Shown: piece after piece, positions 1 to 10,965 of the stretch | Layout of the letters: each line of letters opens with the position of its first letter | Position numbering within the stretch: position 1 is the stretch's first letter | Source: Gracilibacillus ureilyticus | Lineage (GTDB): Bacteria > Bacillota > Bacilli > Bacillales > Amphibacillaceae | Assembly (NCBI RefSeq): GCF_900111195.1 | Contig: NZ_FOGL01000002.1 | Span: forward strand, 225,902 to 289,901 | Reading direction: 5' to 3' | Length of the DNA: 64,000 nt | Translations under genes and position numbers: made by a program | The notes under the pieces: generated by a model | Told to the model about the DNA's origin: nothing | The model's database searches: none | The model's input: only the letters and a program-made list of their open reading frames with translations

Positions 1-39
1 CATTACAGATAAGAAATTAACATAATAGTTAATTAAAAA

Positions 40-75
40 AACAGCAGGCATTTTGCTTCTAAAATGCCTGCTGTT
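40..75 (-). terminator. Strong hairpin, minus-strand or bidirectional terminator
   Basis: Two perfect 15-base arms (40-54 and 61-75) surround a 6-base loop. A run of seven A lies just to the left, so an RNA read on the minus strand would have the hairpin followed by seven U. On the plus strand only a weak T stretch follows. It probably closes transcription arriving from either side. The rest of 76-180 shows nothing I recognise. Confidence 0.6.
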
Positions 76-181
76 ACTGATTTACCGTAATTTACTTAAA
101 AAGGAATATATCCTCATCCGCTAGGGTATTCCGTTGTTATAAAATATTTTTATTAATTAAAGAACTTGTTTGAAAATTCTC

Positions 182-210
182 TTGACATGTACGAACAACT
201 ATAATATATT
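182..210 (+). promoter_or_regulatory. SigA-type promoter with overlapping AraR-like half operator
   Basis: TTGACA (182-187) and TATATT (205-210) are separated by 17 bases, a near-consensus vegetative promoter. The spacer holds CATGTACGAACAAC (187-200), which resembles the Bacillus AraR operator core TTGTACGTACAA. A possible second weak box (TTAGACAA, 236-243) lies about 41 bases downstream. Control of the importer operon by an AraR-like repressor is inferred; no AraR gene is in the window. Confidence 0.6.
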
Positions 211-260
211 AATACATGTAAGGTCATTCAATAAGTTAGACAAGCTTATTAAAGCGCTTT

Positions 261-275
261 ATAAAAACGCTTTCT
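261..275 (+). promoter_or_regulatory. Candidate cre (CcpA site)
   Basis: ATAAAAACGCTTTCT matches the cre consensus WTGNAANCGNWNNCW except for A in place of G at position 3. Just upstream AAAGCGCTTT (251-260) is a second CG-centred palindrome. A position downstream of the promoter suggests a catabolite-repression roadblock. Confidence 0.55.
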
Positions 276-333
276 ATCATTATAGAGTGACTATTACACC
301 AAAAAAATATATATTTTCGGGGGTTGAGACATA

Positions 334-1695
334 ATGAGAAAGTCCTATGCACTATTGGTAATGCTTCTTTCAGCTATGTTAGTATTAAGTGCTTGTGCAG
401 GTGGCGGCAGCAGCTCAGGTGATAAAGGCGAAGCAGCAGAAGACGGAACAAAAGAATTAACGTTTATGTTTAGAGGTGGAACAGCAGAAGAGGAAGCATA
501 CCAGAAAGCAATTGATCAATTTGAAGCAGATAACGAAGGCGTAAAAGTAAACATGATCGTAACAGCTGCTGATCAGTATTCAACAAAACTAAAAGCAGCG
601 ATCACAGGTAATCAAGTGCCTGACGTGTTCTATATTGAACCAGGACAATTGAGATCATATGTTCACAGTAACATTTTATTAGACTTAACGGAATATATCG
701 AAAACAATGACAACATAAATTTAGATAATATTTGGCAATATGGTGTAGACAGCTATCGTTTCGATGGTGAAACACAAGGTCAAGGCGCGATTTATGCTAT
801 GCCAAAAGACGTTGGTCCATTCTCGCTTGGATACAACAAAACAATGTTTGAAGAAGCAGGTCTAGAATTGCCGGATGAAGACGTTCCAATGACATGGGAT
901 GAGTTTATTGAAGCAAATCAGGCGTTAACAAAAGATACTGATGGCGACGGTGAAATTGACCAGTACGGTACAGGGTTTAACGTTAACTGGGTATTACAAT
1001 CATTTGTCTGGAGTAATGGAGGATCATTCATTGATGAAACTCAAACAAAAGTTACTGTAGATACTCCGGAATTTGCGGAAGCTTTACAATGGTTTGCAGA
1101 TCACCAGAATGTATATGAAATTACACCATCTATTGAAGATGCACAAACATTAGATACTTATCAGCGCTGGATGCAAGGTCAATTAGCATTCTTCCCTGTA
1201 GCACCATGGGATTTAGCGACATTTGATACAGAATTGGATTTTGAATATGATGTTATTCCATATCCTGCAGGTAAAACTGGAGAATCAGCTACATGGATCG
1301 GTACTTTAGGGATTGGTGTTGCACAATCTTCAGAATATCCAGAGTTAGCGACAGAGTTAGTATATTATTTAACAGCATCTGAAGAAGGACAGCAAGCATT
1401 AGTTGATGCACGTATCCAGATTCCTAACTTAATTGATATGGCGCAAGAGTGGGCAGCTGATGAATCAATGGCTCCTGCAAACAAAGAAGAATACTTACAA
1501 ATTATCGAAGATTATGGCCGTGCTTTACCAGCTAACAACACTTATAATGCAGAATGGTACGATTACTTCTTTACAAATGTACAGCCTGTATTAGATGGTG
1601 ATATTACGGCAGCTGAGTATGTAGAACAAGTTCAGCCTAAAATGCAAGAATACCTTGATAACGCAAGAGAATTAGAAGAACAATCTAAACAGTAA
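334..1695 (+). CDS. ABC transporter sugar-binding lipoprotein
   Basis: This is a family 1 extracellular solute-binding protein that should capture a sugar or oligosaccharide outside the membrane and hand it to the permeases at 1904 and 2875. The 453-residue length is typical. Residues 1-20 form a lipoprotein signal with lipobox LSAC, placing the lipid anchor on Cys21, followed by a Gly/Ser linker. The body has features common to this family, such as [15 protein letters not shown] and a [12 protein letters not shown] loop. The start is set by CGGGGGTTGAG at 318-328. It leads an operon that ends in an arabinanase and a YesL protein, so arabinan-derived oligosaccharide is the best substrate guess. 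A hairpin after the stop may keep its mRNA more abundant than that of the permeases. Confidence 0.9.
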   Translation: MRKSYALLVMLLSAMLVLSACAGGGSSSGDKGEAAEDGTKELTFMFRGGTAEEEAYQKAIDQFEADNEGVKVNMIVTAADQYSTKLKAAITGNQVPDVFYIEPGQLRSYVHSNILLDLTEYIENNDNINLDNIWQYGVDSYRFDGETQGQGAIYAMPKDVGPFSLGYNKTMFEEAGLELPDEDVPMTWDEFIEANQALTKDTDGDGEIDQYGTGFNVNWVLQSFVWSNGGSFIDETQTKVTVDTPEFAEALQWFADHQNVYEITPSIEDAQTLDTYQRWMQGQLAFFPVAPWDLATFDTELDFEYDVIPYPAGKTGESATWIGTLGIGVAQSSEYPELATELVYYLTASEEGQQALVDARIQIPNLIDMAQEWAADESMAPANKEEYLQIIEDYGRALPANNTYNAEWYDYFFTNVQPVLDGDITAAEYVEQVQPKMQEYLDNARELEEQSKQ

Positions 1696-1715
1696 AATTT
1701 AAATCAATTTTAATA

Positions 1716-1844
1716 AGGGAGGTATTACCTTTCTGAGAATGTCAGGTACTATCTCCTTTCCTTTATCTTGATAGTTTGTCCACTTACATGGCTTTAAGCA
1801 AATCATCTATGTATGCCATGAGTGTACAAAGAAGATTTGCTTAA
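1716..1844 (+). promoter_or_regulatory. Two successive stem-loops between binding-protein and permease genes
   Basis: Arms 1716-1730 and 1744-1758 pair imperfectly (11 of 13 core positions). Arms TTAAGCAAATC (1794-1804) and GATTTGCTTAA (1834-1844) pair perfectly over 11 bases with a 29-base loop. Neither is followed by a proper T run. Such structures often stabilise the upstream mRNA or cause partial termination, giving more binding protein than permease. Confidence 0.5.
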
Positions 1845-1903
1845 TTCCAAGTAAAATATTACACCAGTTTTGGTGATTGAATGAATTCGAGGTGAAAATA
1901 CTA

Positions 1904-2833
1904 ATGGCAACAAAGGCAGAAGCATTACAAGTAAATAAGAAAAAAGCGAAGAAGTCGAAACTTTACCAGAAAGAATCAAGAGCAGCACTATTATTTATCC
2001 TGGCACCATTAGTAGGATATTTAATCTTTACTTTGTATCCATTTCTCTTTTCAATTTACGCTTCCTTTACTAACTGGAATGGTTTAGGAACGATGAATTT
2101 TATTGGATTGACTAACTATACAAGGTTATTTTCAGATGATTATTTTATAAGTTCTTTATTCAATACATTCTTTATGATGATTGGTATACCGATTGGTTTA
2201 CTGATTTCGCTGTTACTTGCTATGGGATTGAATAGAGGTATACCAGGTACAACGACTTTCCGTGTCATTTATTATATCCCGGTAGTTTCATCACTTGCAG
2301 CAATTTCTGTATTGTGGCAATGGGCATATAATGGAGATTACGGTTTAGTAAACCAATTTTTAGCTTTAATCGGAATAGATGGTCCAAACTGGCTGCAAAA
2401 TACATCAACAGTTAAACCTGCCCTAATCATTATGACAATATGGAAAGGGTTAGGATATTCCATGTTACTTTATTTGGCAGCATTGCAAAGTGTACCGAAA
2501 ATGTATTACGAGGCTGCTGATTTAGACGGTGCAAACAGTTTCCAGCAGTTTAGACACATTACGTGGCCTATGGTAAAACCAGTTACATTCTTCCTTGTAA
2601 TTACAAATATCATTAACGGTGCTCAAATGTTTACAGAGATTAATATTATGACACCTACAGGCGGGCCGGAATACAGCTCGGCAACAGTTGTATTCTATAT
2701 TTGGCAAAAAGCATTTGATAACCTGCAAATGGGATATGCATCCGCATTATCTGTAGTACTGGGAATCATTATCTTTATTGTTACACTAGTTCAATTTAAA
2801 CTGAATGATAAATCATCCTTTGAAATAGATTAA
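1904..2833 (+). CDS. Sugar ABC transporter permease (MalF type)
   Basis: This is an inner-membrane component of a carbohydrate uptake ABC transporter, pairing with the next gene to form the channel. After a Lys-rich cytoplasmic start there are about six hydrophobic segments. The permease EAA loop (EAADLDGANSFQQFRHI) lies near residues 201-217, where the ATPase would dock. I chose ATG 1904 because GAGGTG at 1889-1894 is correctly spaced from it; an in-frame TTG at 1877 would place the binding site inside the gene. It is about 309 residues, normal for the family. No ATPase gene accompanies the operon. Confidence 0.88.
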   Translation: MATKAEALQVNKKKAKKSKLYQKESRAALLFILAPLVGYLIFTLYPFLFSIYASFTNWNGLGTMNFIGLTNYTRLFSDDYFISSLFNTFFMMIGIPIGLLISLLLAMGLNRGIPGTTTFRVIYYIPVVSSLAAISVLWQWAYNGDYGLVNQFLALIGIDGPNWLQNTSTVKPALIIMTIWKGLGYSMLLYLAALQSVPKMYYEAADLDGANSFQQFRHITWPMVKPVTFFLVITNIINGAQMFTEINIMTPTGGPEYSSATVVFYIWQKAFDNLQMGYASALSVVLGIIIFIVTLVQFKLNDKSSFEID

Positions 2834-2874
2834 TAGTTTATTTCAGCAATTATTGAAAAATCGAGGTGAGAATA

Positions 2875-3717
2875 TTGTCACAAATCAGAAAAAAGAAAAT
2901 AGCCGACAGCGTTATATTTGTTGCATTGTCAGCAGGTGCGGTATTCATGATTGCACCGTTGCTGTGGATGCTATCAACATCCGTAAAACAGAAATCAGAT
3001 GTATTTGCTCTTCCGCCAGTGTGGATTCCGAACGAGTTTGATTTTTCGAAATATGCAGAGATATGGACAGCAGGTCCTCTGTTATCAGGTATACAAAACA
3101 GTTTAATTATATCTTTATCAGTTACAATTGTAGGTTCATTCACCTCAAGTTTAGCAGCATTTGCATTTGCTAAATTGAGACTGAAAAACAAAAATGCTTT
3201 ATTTCTATTATTACTATCGGCTATGATGATTCCGTATCCAAGTCTTATGATTCCACAGTTTTCCATGTTCGCAGGAGCTGGCTGGATTGATACACTGTTA
3301 CCCTTAATCATTCCGCCGATATTCGGTAATATAGTAATGGTCTTCTTCTTAAGACAATATTTAATTAATGTGCCAAATGCGGTAATAGAAGCAGCGAAAA
3401 TAGATGGAACATCCTTTTTCGGTATTTTCACAAAAATCATTTTCCCGCTAATCAAACCAGCGATTGCCGCACAGTTTATTCTATGGTTCATGGCTGTATG
3501 GAATGATTATCTTGCACCGATTATTTATTTGAACTCGCCAGATAAATTAACGATACAGCTAGTTATCGCAAACTTTAATGCTACTTATGCAATACAAACA
3601 GATTATCCGTTAATCATGGCGGCATCTATCATTGCATTGCTTCCAATGTTAATAGTTTTCTTGATCTTCCAAAAACAAATTATCGAGTCAATTGCTATTT
3701 CAGGTGTAAAAGGTTAA
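2875..3717 (+). CDS. Sugar ABC transporter permease (MalG type)
   Basis: This is the second membrane component of the importer whose binding protein is at 334. It has about six membrane segments and an EAA loop (IEAAKIDGTSFFGIFTKI) near residues 169-187, and ends in the family-typical SGVKG. TTG 2875 is preferred because GAGGTG (2863-2868) sits 6 bases upstream. GTG 2866 is in frame but lies inside that ribosome binding site. The product of about 281 residues has family length. It is followed by a perfect 11-base-pair stem-loop before the GH43 gene. Confidence 0.87.
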   Translation: MSQIRKKKIADSVIFVALSAGAVFMIAPLLWMLSTSVKQKSDVFALPPVWIPNEFDFSKYAEIWTAGPLLSGIQNSLIISLSVTIVGSFTSSLAAFAFAKLRLKNKNALFLLLLSAMMIPYPSLMIPQFSMFAGAGWIDTLLPLIIPPIFGNIVMVFFLRQYLINVPNAVIEAAKIDGTSFFGIFTKIIFPLIKPAIAAQFILWFMAVWNDYLAPIIYLNSPDKLTIQLVIANFNATYAIQTDYPLIMAASIIALLPMLIVFLIFQKQIIESIAISGVKG

Positions 3718-3723
3718 ATGTTC

Positions 3724-3754
3724 ATACTCTACTGTCATTATGGCAGTAGAGTAT
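3724..3754 (+). promoter_or_regulatory. Intercistronic stem-loop
   Basis: ATACTCTACTG (3724-3734) and CAGTAGAGTAT (3744-3754) are perfect 11-base arms around a 9-base loop. Only a short T-rich stretch follows, so this is more likely an RNA processing or stability element, or a leaky terminator, than a full stop. Confidence 0.5.
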
Positions 3755-3786
3755 TCTTCGTAATAAATCGAAAAGGATGGGGAAAA

Positions 3787-5073
3787 GTGATAAACCAAAC
3801 TAATATACCAGAAGACGTGCTGTACAATGAGTCAATTATTGGAGATGAGGAGAAATGGACAACAAATAATGTTCATGATCCTGCTATTATAAAAGATGGT
3901 GAATGGTATTATGTTTTCTCAACAGATGCACAACATGGCGGTGTTTTTAAAGCGGGAATTCAAATAAGAAAATCAAAAGATTTAATTAACTGGCAATGGG
4001 TAGGAAGAGCTTTTGCTGAGGGGGTCCCGGAAACCGCAAAACAATGGACTGGTGCTAAAGGACTTTGGGCTCCGGAAATTGTGAAGTATGAAGGGGTATA
4101 TTACATGTATTATGCTGCCAGTCAATTTGGTAAAACACAATCATTTATTGGGGTAGCTAAAAGTGATCATATTGAGGGACCTTATCAGGATCTTGGAGAG
4201 GTATATAAATCTGAGGAGGGTACAGACGGGCCAAATGCCATTGACCCTAACATAACATTTGACCGTGATGGTAAACCTTGGATGGTATATGGCTCATTTT
4301 TTGGTGGATTGTATGTAGCAGAAGTGGATCCTGAAACAGGAAAGTTTGTAAAACAAGGAAGAGGGACGTTGATTGCTAAACGGAATCATAGTGTGGACAG
4401 GGCTCTGGAAGGTCCTTATATTGTTTACAATCCAACATTTGATTATTTTTATTTATTTGTATCATATGATTCTTTGTTCTCTAACTACAATATCCGAATT
4501 GCGCGTTCCAAAAATATAGAGGGTCCATATGAGGATTTTCGCGGAAATGTCATGACAGACCTTGAGAGTCCGCAATATGAAATTGGAACAAAAGTTTTAG
4601 GCGGGTACCGTTTTATGGATGGTGAAGGATGGGTAGCACCTGGGCATAACTCCATACTAACCGATAATGGCGATTACTATGTTTGTCACCATGTTCGCGC
4701 ACCGAAAGATAAACGCTGGCATTACTTGCACATAAGAAAGATTGGATGGACAAGTGATGGATGGCCACTTGTATCGCCGGAAAGGTATGCAGGAGAAGAA
4801 AATCACTTAATAGAAGAAAACAGGTTATATGGTGAATGGGAATGGATACATGTTGATCAGTTAAATGACGGACAAGATGTTGCCAAAATGGTACAATTAG
4901 ATAAGGACACATGGCAGCAGCAAAGTGCCGGCAACTGTTACACCATATTATTAAATGGCACGAAGTATGACGGTGTCGTAATGGAAAGCTGGGACTGGGA
5001 AAAATGGAAAAAGACAATTGTATATATGGGTAAAGACCAACAGGGAAATGTAGTCATTTCCAAAAAAGCCTGA
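3787..5073 (+). CDS. Arabinan endo-1,5-alpha-L-arabinanase-like GH43, cytosolic
   Basis: This glycoside hydrolase family 43 five-bladed propeller is predicted to cut alpha-1,5-arabinan or arabino-oligosaccharides. The first-blade motif VHDPAI carries the catalytic base Asp near residue 30. WAPEIVKYEGVYYMYYAAS, the arabinanase-like GSFFGGLY (near 162-170) and EGPYIV (catalytic acid Glu near 208) follow in order. The last 85 residues look like the small beta-barrel C-terminal domain of arabinanases. I see no signal peptide, so it should act on imported fragments. The chosen GTG has a good upstream AAGGATGGGG; longer in-frame starts would run through the stem-loop. It sits between permease and YesL genes of one operon. 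Confidence 0.82.
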   Translation: MINQTNIPEDVLYNESIIGDEEKWTTNNVHDPAIIKDGEWYYVFSTDAQHGGVFKAGIQIRKSKDLINWQWVGRAFAEGVPETAKQWTGAKGLWAPEIVKYEGVYYMYYAASQFGKTQSFIGVAKSDHIEGPYQDLGEVYKSEEGTDGPNAIDPNITFDRDGKPWMVYGSFFGGLYVAEVDPETGKFVKQGRGTLIAKRNHSVDRALEGPYIVYNPTFDYFYLFVSYDSLFSNYNIRIARSKNIEGPYEDFRGNVMTDLESPQYEIGTKVLGGYRFMDGEGWVAPGHNSILTDNGDYYVCHHVRAPKDKRWHYLHIRKIGWTSDGWPLVSPERYAGEENHLIEENRLYGEWEWIHVDQLNDGQDVAKMVQLDKDTWQQQSAGNCYTILLNGTKYDGVVMESWDWEKWKKTIVYMGKDQQGNVVISKKA

Positions 5074-5141
5074 TACAGGTTCGTCTGCTTTCCGAAGCAT
5101 ATTTCAAATCTAACTAATCGTGGAAAAAGGGGACAAGACAT

Positions 5142-5765
5142 ATGGATACTAATTGGGCAGGGACAATCATGCAGATGCTCGATAAAGCTGTAAAGCTAGT
5201 TTGGATGAATTGTTTATGGGTTGTATTTACATTATTGGGCGGCGTAATACTAGGTGTAATGCCAGCAACTGCTTCCGTTAGTTTCTTAGTTCGGAAAATG
5301 ATTAAGAACGAAGAGATTGAAAATGTATTTCAGGAATTCTGGCAATGTTATAAGCGAAGCTTTAAATCATCTAATGTAATTGGTATTTTGTTTTGGCTTG
5401 CCGGTTTATTTTTATTCATGGATATCTCTTTTTTAATACAAATGGAAGGAACACTTGCAACTGTGTTATTAACAGGGGTATTCGTATTACTTTTAGTATT
5501 TTTTAGCGTCTTATTACACTTTTTTCCAATTTATTCCAGATTTGAAATGAAAACAATTTCGTATGCAAAGCTTGCATTAGTAATGGCGATGACACGTCCG
5601 TTCGTAACTATTTTCATGGTTTTGTGGTTAGGGGTTGTGACGATACTAAGTATTGAATTCACCGTAATCATTCCATTACTATTTAATGTTTTAATAATGT
5701 TAGGTATTAACTGGTTAAGTATAGTAAGGATAGAGAAAAAAGATTATCAATTAATAAATAAGTAG
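5142..5765 (+). CDS. YesL-family (DUF624) membrane protein
   Basis: This 207-residue integral membrane protein is related to B. subtilis YesL, of unknown molecular function. It shows the family start pattern (a short amphipathic segment, then VWMNCLWVVFTLLGG) and the glycine/proline turn LGVMPATAS near residues 45-53. About four hydrophobic segments follow. This is the first of three YesL proteins in the window, each in or beside an ABC sugar-importer operon, which suggests a role linked to uptake or its sensing. A strong terminator follows, so it closes the operon that starts at 334. Confidence 0.8.
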   Translation: MDTNWAGTIMQMLDKAVKLVWMNCLWVVFTLLGGVILGVMPATASVSFLVRKMIKNEEIENVFQEFWQCYKRSFKSSNVIGILFWLAGLFLFMDISFLIQMEGTLATVLLTGVFVLLLVFFSVLLHFFPIYSRFEMKTISYAKLALVMAMTRPFVTIFMVLWLGVVTILSIEFTVIIPLLFNVLIMLGINWLSIVRIEKKDYQLINK

Positions 5766-5767
5766 AA

Positions 5768-5804
5768 AAAGGAGTGGGCTGACACACAGCTCACTCCTTT
5801 CTTG
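5768..5804 (+). terminator. Rho-independent terminator
   Basis: Arms 5768-5781 and 5787-5800 form a 14-base-pair stem with one G-U pair and a 5-base loop, followed by a modest T-rich stretch. It ends the 334-5765 operon. From about 5805 to 6029 I see no gene or clear signal. Confidence 0.75.
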
Positions 5805-6029
5805 CCTATAGGGGGATATTGGGGGAGAGTATAGCTTGGGACCTTTCGACTAAATTATGGATAAAAAAAAGATATGGATTCGAAAAATAATCCATTCACA
5901 GTCTCTAAAAATTATGAGAATATGCAAGGTAGCAAAAAGGTATAATAACATTTTATAATAATCTTGAGACGGATGATTATTAATTAAGTTTAAACGGTTA
6001 AAAAGTAAGGTAGAACTTGCTCTATATTC

Positions 6030-6058
6030 TTGACAAAGCTAAGGATTTTTCTTAATCT
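6030..6058 (+). promoter_or_regulatory. Predicted SigA promoter of the abfA operon
   Basis: TTGACA (6030-6035) and TAATCT (6053-6058) are 17 bases apart. The -35 is perfect and the -10 weak. AraR-like boxes begin immediately downstream, where a repressor would block initiation. Confidence 0.5.
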
Positions 6059-6059
6059 T

Positions 6060-6114
6060 AATATACGGACAAATTCTCTAAAAATGATATTTTTTTAGAA
6101 TTTGTACGAATAAG
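6060..6114 (+). promoter_or_regulatory. Paired AraR-like operators
   Basis: Two boxes face each other: AATATACGGACAAATT (6060-6075), whose reverse complement begins AATTTGTCCG, and AATTTGTACGAATAAG (6099-6114). Their TAC cores are 41 bases apart, about four helical turns. This is the spacing known for cooperative, looping AraR binding in B. subtilis. It would make arabinose the inducer of the genes from 6199. The regulator itself is not in the window. Confidence 0.7.
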
Positions 6115-6157
6115 ATAAGTGTGGGAAACATAATAATTAAATTATTTAATATTTTCA

Positions 6158-7713
<1,556 letters not shown>

Positions 7714-7726
7714 TCGAATGATATCA

Positions 7727-7755
7727 GGAGGGCAAGTATACAATAGCTTGCCTTC
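7727..7755 (+). promoter_or_regulatory. Intercistronic stem-loop
   Basis: GGAGGGCAAG (7727-7736) and CTTGCCTTCC (7746-7755) form a 10-base-pair stem with one G-U pair. No T run follows, so partial termination or mRNA end protection downstream of abfA is likelier than a full stop. Confidence 0.5.
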
Positions 7756-7799
7756 CCTTTCATCTCACATTTATTTTATGTATGAAAGGGGATTTATGA

Positions 7800-9128
7800 T
7801 TGAAACATCATCAGTATGCATTAACTCCACCAATGGGGTGGAATAGTTGGGATTGTTATGGCGCAACTGTAACGGAAGCAGAAGTGAAAGGTAATGCGGA
7901 TTACATGGCAGAGCATCTGAAGGAATTCGGCTGGGAATATGTTGTCGTCGATATTCAGTGGTCTGAACCTGGAGCGGTATCCTCGGCATATCGTCCATTC
8001 GTTCCATTAGATATGGATGAATACTCCCGTCTGGTACCTGCTGTCAATCGTTTTCCATCAGCAGCAAATGGCAAAGGCTTTAAGCCATTAGCAGATTATG
8101 TACATAATAAAGGATTAAAATTTGGTATTCATATCATGAGGGGGATCCCAAGACAAGCGGTACATCAAAACACAAAAATTCTTGGCAGCAGTGCGGGAGC
8201 CAGGGATATTGCAAAACCTAACTCTATTTGTCCGTGGAATACGGATATGTACGGAATTGATCATACAAAAGAAGGTGCCCAGGCATACTATAACTCATTG
8301 TTTGACTTGTATGCTGAATGGGGAGTGGATTTTGTTAAAGTTGATGATATTGCAGATTCAAAGTTATACGGGATTCATGCTGATGAAATAAAAATGATTA
8401 GAGAAGCAATCGACCAATGCGGAAGGCCGATGGTGCTAAGTTTATCGCCGGGCCCTGCACCTCTTGATCATGCCAGCTTGTTGGAAGAAAACGCAAATAT
8501 GTGGCGTATGACTGATGATTTTTGGGATTTATGGCCACTTCTTTACGATATGTTTGAACGTTGTTATAAATGGAGTAAAAATATCGGTCCAGGTTATTGG
8601 CCGGATGCTGATATGTTGCCATTAGGTCATATTGGTATAAGATCTGTTGACGGTGGTGCCAGTGACAGATATACCAGATTTACGAAAGATGAACAGTTAA
8701 CGATGATGACACTCTGGTCCATATTTCGCTCACCATTAATGTTTGGCGGTGAGTTAAGGGATAATGATGATTGGACATTATCATTGATTACAAATAAAGA
8801 AGTGCTTGAAGCTCATAAATATGGGTTTGGAGCAAGGCAGGTTTACAGGGAAAACGACCAAGCTGTATGGATGTCATGCGGGGATAATCATACTATTTAT
8901 GTCGCATTATTTAATTTAACTGATAAGGAAAGCGAAGTTTCTACAACCTTTAGCCAGCTTGGAATAAGTGGCGGAGATATTGAACTGCGAGATTTATGGG
9001 CATGTGAAAATATTGCATTAACATCAGATAAGATTAGCTTTCACATACCGGCACATGGAGCCAAATTTGTTAAATTAACTAATGCATCCGTACAGTATTG
9101 CCAAAAGGTTACACATTTAAATTTATAA
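7800..9128 (+). CDS. GH27 glycoside hydrolase (alpha-galactosidase or beta-L-arabinopyranosidase)
   Basis: The opening LTPPMGWNSWDCYG is the GH27/GH36 clan D signature. The nucleophile Asp lies in VKVDD (residues 179-183), and the likely acid/base Asp is in MTDDFWD (237-243). A C-terminal beta domain begins near residue 370. GH27 includes alpha-galactosidases and beta-L-arabinopyranosidases; sitting between two arabinofuranosidases makes activity on arabinopyranose or on galactose of arabinogalactan side chains plausible. Sequence alone does not decide. There is no signal peptide. The start is TTG 7800 with AAAGGGGAT at 7785-7792; a nearby ATG at 7796 is out of frame. Confidence 0.8.
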   Translation: MKHHQYALTPPMGWNSWDCYGATVTEAEVKGNADYMAEHLKEFGWEYVVVDIQWSEPGAVSSAYRPFVPLDMDEYSRLVPAVNRFPSAANGKGFKPLADYVHNKGLKFGIHIMRGIPRQAVHQNTKILGSSAGARDIAKPNSICPWNTDMYGIDHTKEGAQAYYNSLFDLYAEWGVDFVKVDDIADSKLYGIHADEIKMIREAIDQCGRPMVLSLSPGPAPLDHASLLEENANMWRMTDDFWDLWPLLYDMFERCYKWSKNIGPGYWPDADMLPLGHIGIRSVDGGASDRYTRFTKDEQLTMMTLWSIFRSPLMFGGELRDNDDWTLSLITNKEVLEAHKYGFGARQVYRENDQAVWMSCGDNHTIYVALFNLTDKESEVSTTFSQLGISGGDIELRDLWACENIALTSDKISFHIPAHGAKFVKLTNASVQYCQKVTHLNL

Positions 9129-9150
9129 TAAATTAAAATGAGGTGGAGAA

Positions 9151-10632
9151 ATGAACAATAAGGCAGTTATTAATGCAGATGTTACAAAAGGAACAATTAA
9201 CAAAAACATTTATGGTCACTTCGCTGAGCACTTAGGACGCTGTATTTATGAAGGGTTTTGGGTAGGGGAAGATTCCGAGATCCCAAATACGAATGGTATC
9301 CGTAATGATGTGGTGGAAGCGTTGAAAAACATCAACATACCAGTTCTTCGCTGGCCTGGTGGATGTTTCGCTGATGAATATCACTGGAAAGATGGAATCG
9401 GCCCGCGTGAAAACCGTAAACGTATGGTAAACACACACTGGGGTGGCGTAATCGAGAACAACCATTTCGGTACACATGAATTTTTCATGCTTTGTGAAAT
9501 GTTGGAAACTGAACCATACATTTGCGGAAATGTTGGTAGTGGAACAGTACAGGAAATGTCAGAATGGGTAGAGTATATGACATTTGATGGTGAATCTCCA
9601 ATGGCGAATTTACGTCAGGAAAATGGGAAACAGGAGCCGTGGGCATTGAAATATTTCGGTGTAGGTAATGAAAACTGGGGTTGTGGTGGTAATATGCGAC
9701 CACAGTATTATGCGGACCTTTACCGAAGATTCCAGACATATGTAAGAAATTATGGTGAGAATAAAATATATCGTATTGCAGGCGGCCCTAATGTAGATGA
9801 TTATAATTGGACAGAAGTGTTAATGCGGGAAGCGCACCATTTAATGGATGGGCTAAGCTTACATTATTACACAATTCCTGGTGACTTCTGGTTAGGAAAA
9901 GGATCTGCAACAAACTTCCCTGAAGATGAATGGGATATTACGATGCAAAAAGCATACCATATTAAGGAATTGATTGAAAAACACAGTACTATTATGGATA
10001 AGTATGATCCTGAAAAGCGTGTTGGTTTAATTATTGATGAATGGGGTACATGGTTCGATGTAGAAGAAGGTACGAACCCAGGATTCCTTTATCAGCAAAA
10101 CACGATCCGCGATGCTTTAGTTGCAGGTGTTTCCTTAAACATTTTTAATGATCATAATGACCGTGTTCAAATGACGAACATTGCTCAAACAATTAATGTA
10201 TTACAGGCAATGATATTAACTGATAAAGAAAAAATGATCTTAACACCAACTTACCATGTGTTTGAAATGTATAAAGTACACCAGGATGCTGAGAAGCTTG
10301 CTCTGGATATTCAGTCGGCAACCAAGAAAATAGCTGATAAAGAAATTCCGCAAGTGACAGCTTCTGCATCTAAAGCAAAAGATGGCTCCATCAACATTAC
10401 ATTATGTAATATTGATAAAGATAATGAGACGGAACTAACCGTTGACCTGAGAGGTGCTAATCTTTCTGATATTAGCGGCCGTGTATTGACAGCAAATGAA
10501 TTGGACGCACATAATACATTTGATAATCCGGATAAAGTTAAGCCTGTTAGCTATACAGATTTCCAGGTGAATGGATCTGAACTTTCATTAAAATTACCAG
10601 CTAAATCTGTTGTTGCTATTTCAATTAAATAA
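9151..10632 (+). CDS. abf2: Alpha-N-arabinofuranosidase, GH51 (Abf2 type)
   Basis: This second GH51 enzyme is distinct from the one at 6199 and much closer to B. subtilis Abf2 (shared [29 protein letters not shown] and [10 protein letters not shown]). Acid/base Glu174 is in [11 protein letters not shown] and nucleophile Glu297 in IIDEWGTWF. The 493-residue length fits the family. It is cytosolic (no signal peptide). In B. subtilis the two GH51 enzymes have complementary preferences for linear and branched arabino-oligosaccharides, and the pair here likely repeats that division. It starts at ATG 9151 behind GAGGTGGAG and closes the operon before a terminator. Confidence 0.92.
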   Translation: MNNKAVINADVTKGTINKNIYGHFAEHLGRCIYEGFWVGEDSEIPNTNGIRNDVVEALKNINIPVLRWPGGCFADEYHWKDGIGPRENRKRMVNTHWGGVIENNHFGTHEFFMLCEMLETEPYICGNVGSGTVQEMSEWVEYMTFDGESPMANLRQENGKQEPWALKYFGVGNENWGCGGNMRPQYYADLYRRFQTYVRNYGENKIYRIAGGPNVDDYNWTEVLMREAHHLMDGLSLHYYTIPGDFWLGKGSATNFPEDEWDITMQKAYHIKELIEKHSTIMDKYDPEKRVGLIIDEWGTWFDVEEGTNPGFLYQQNTIRDALVAGVSLNIFNDHNDRVQMTNIAQTINVLQAMILTDKEKMILTPTYHVFEMYKVHQDAEKLALDIQSATKKIADKEIPQVTASASKAKDGSINITLCNIDKDNETELTVDLRGANLSDISGRVLTANELDAHNTFDNPDKVKPVSYTDFQVNGSELSLKLPAKSVVAISIK

Positions 10633-10675
10633 TATGGCAATTTGGCTTGCTAAATAAGAGTTTTAATCAAAAGGA

Positions 10676-10723
10676 AAACCGAACTATGACCGAATATTTA
10701 TTATATTCGCAGTAGTTCGGTTT
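10676..10723 (+). terminator. Two-tier hairpin terminator
   Basis: AAACCGAACTA (10676-10686) pairs with TAGTTCGGTTT (10713-10723), and inside it CGAATAT pairs with ATATTCG. A T-rich tail follows. It ends the abfA operon. The remaining 240 bases before araP contain the palindrome listed next and otherwise nothing clear. Confidence 0.7.
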
Positions 10724-10865
10724 ATTCCTGTTTTAAACCAATGAATTAGATAGCACTAATCCGCCGTTATGTTCTTTTTATTGTCCCCATAGCAATTTTC
10801 TGCTCCGTTTTTATATACAAGTGATCCAACCACTTATTTCACCTAAAATAAATAAATTGTCCATC

Positions 10866-10877
10866 TTATACGTATAA
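10866..10877. promoter_or_regulatory. 12-bp perfect palindrome, candidate operator
   Basis: TTATACGTATAA is a perfect palindrome about 90 bases before araP. It differs from the AraR core TTGTACGTACAA only by symmetric G-to-A and C-to-T changes. It could be a low-affinity AraR site or the site of another repressor. A TATAAT lies at 10894-10899 without a clear -35. Confidence 0.4.
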
Positions 10878-10965
10878 TTTTTAGCATGTTAAGTATAATC
10901 CCTACATATATTATGGTGAAAAGTAAAAGTTGTTAGACTAACCATATAAAAGAGGGGGGATTTAC

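Noticed and set aside
2850..3491. 213-codon open frame on the minus strand under the second permease gene
   Set aside because: The plus-strand frame has clear permease motifs and a ribosome binding site; the antisense product resembles nothing and lacks a start signal.
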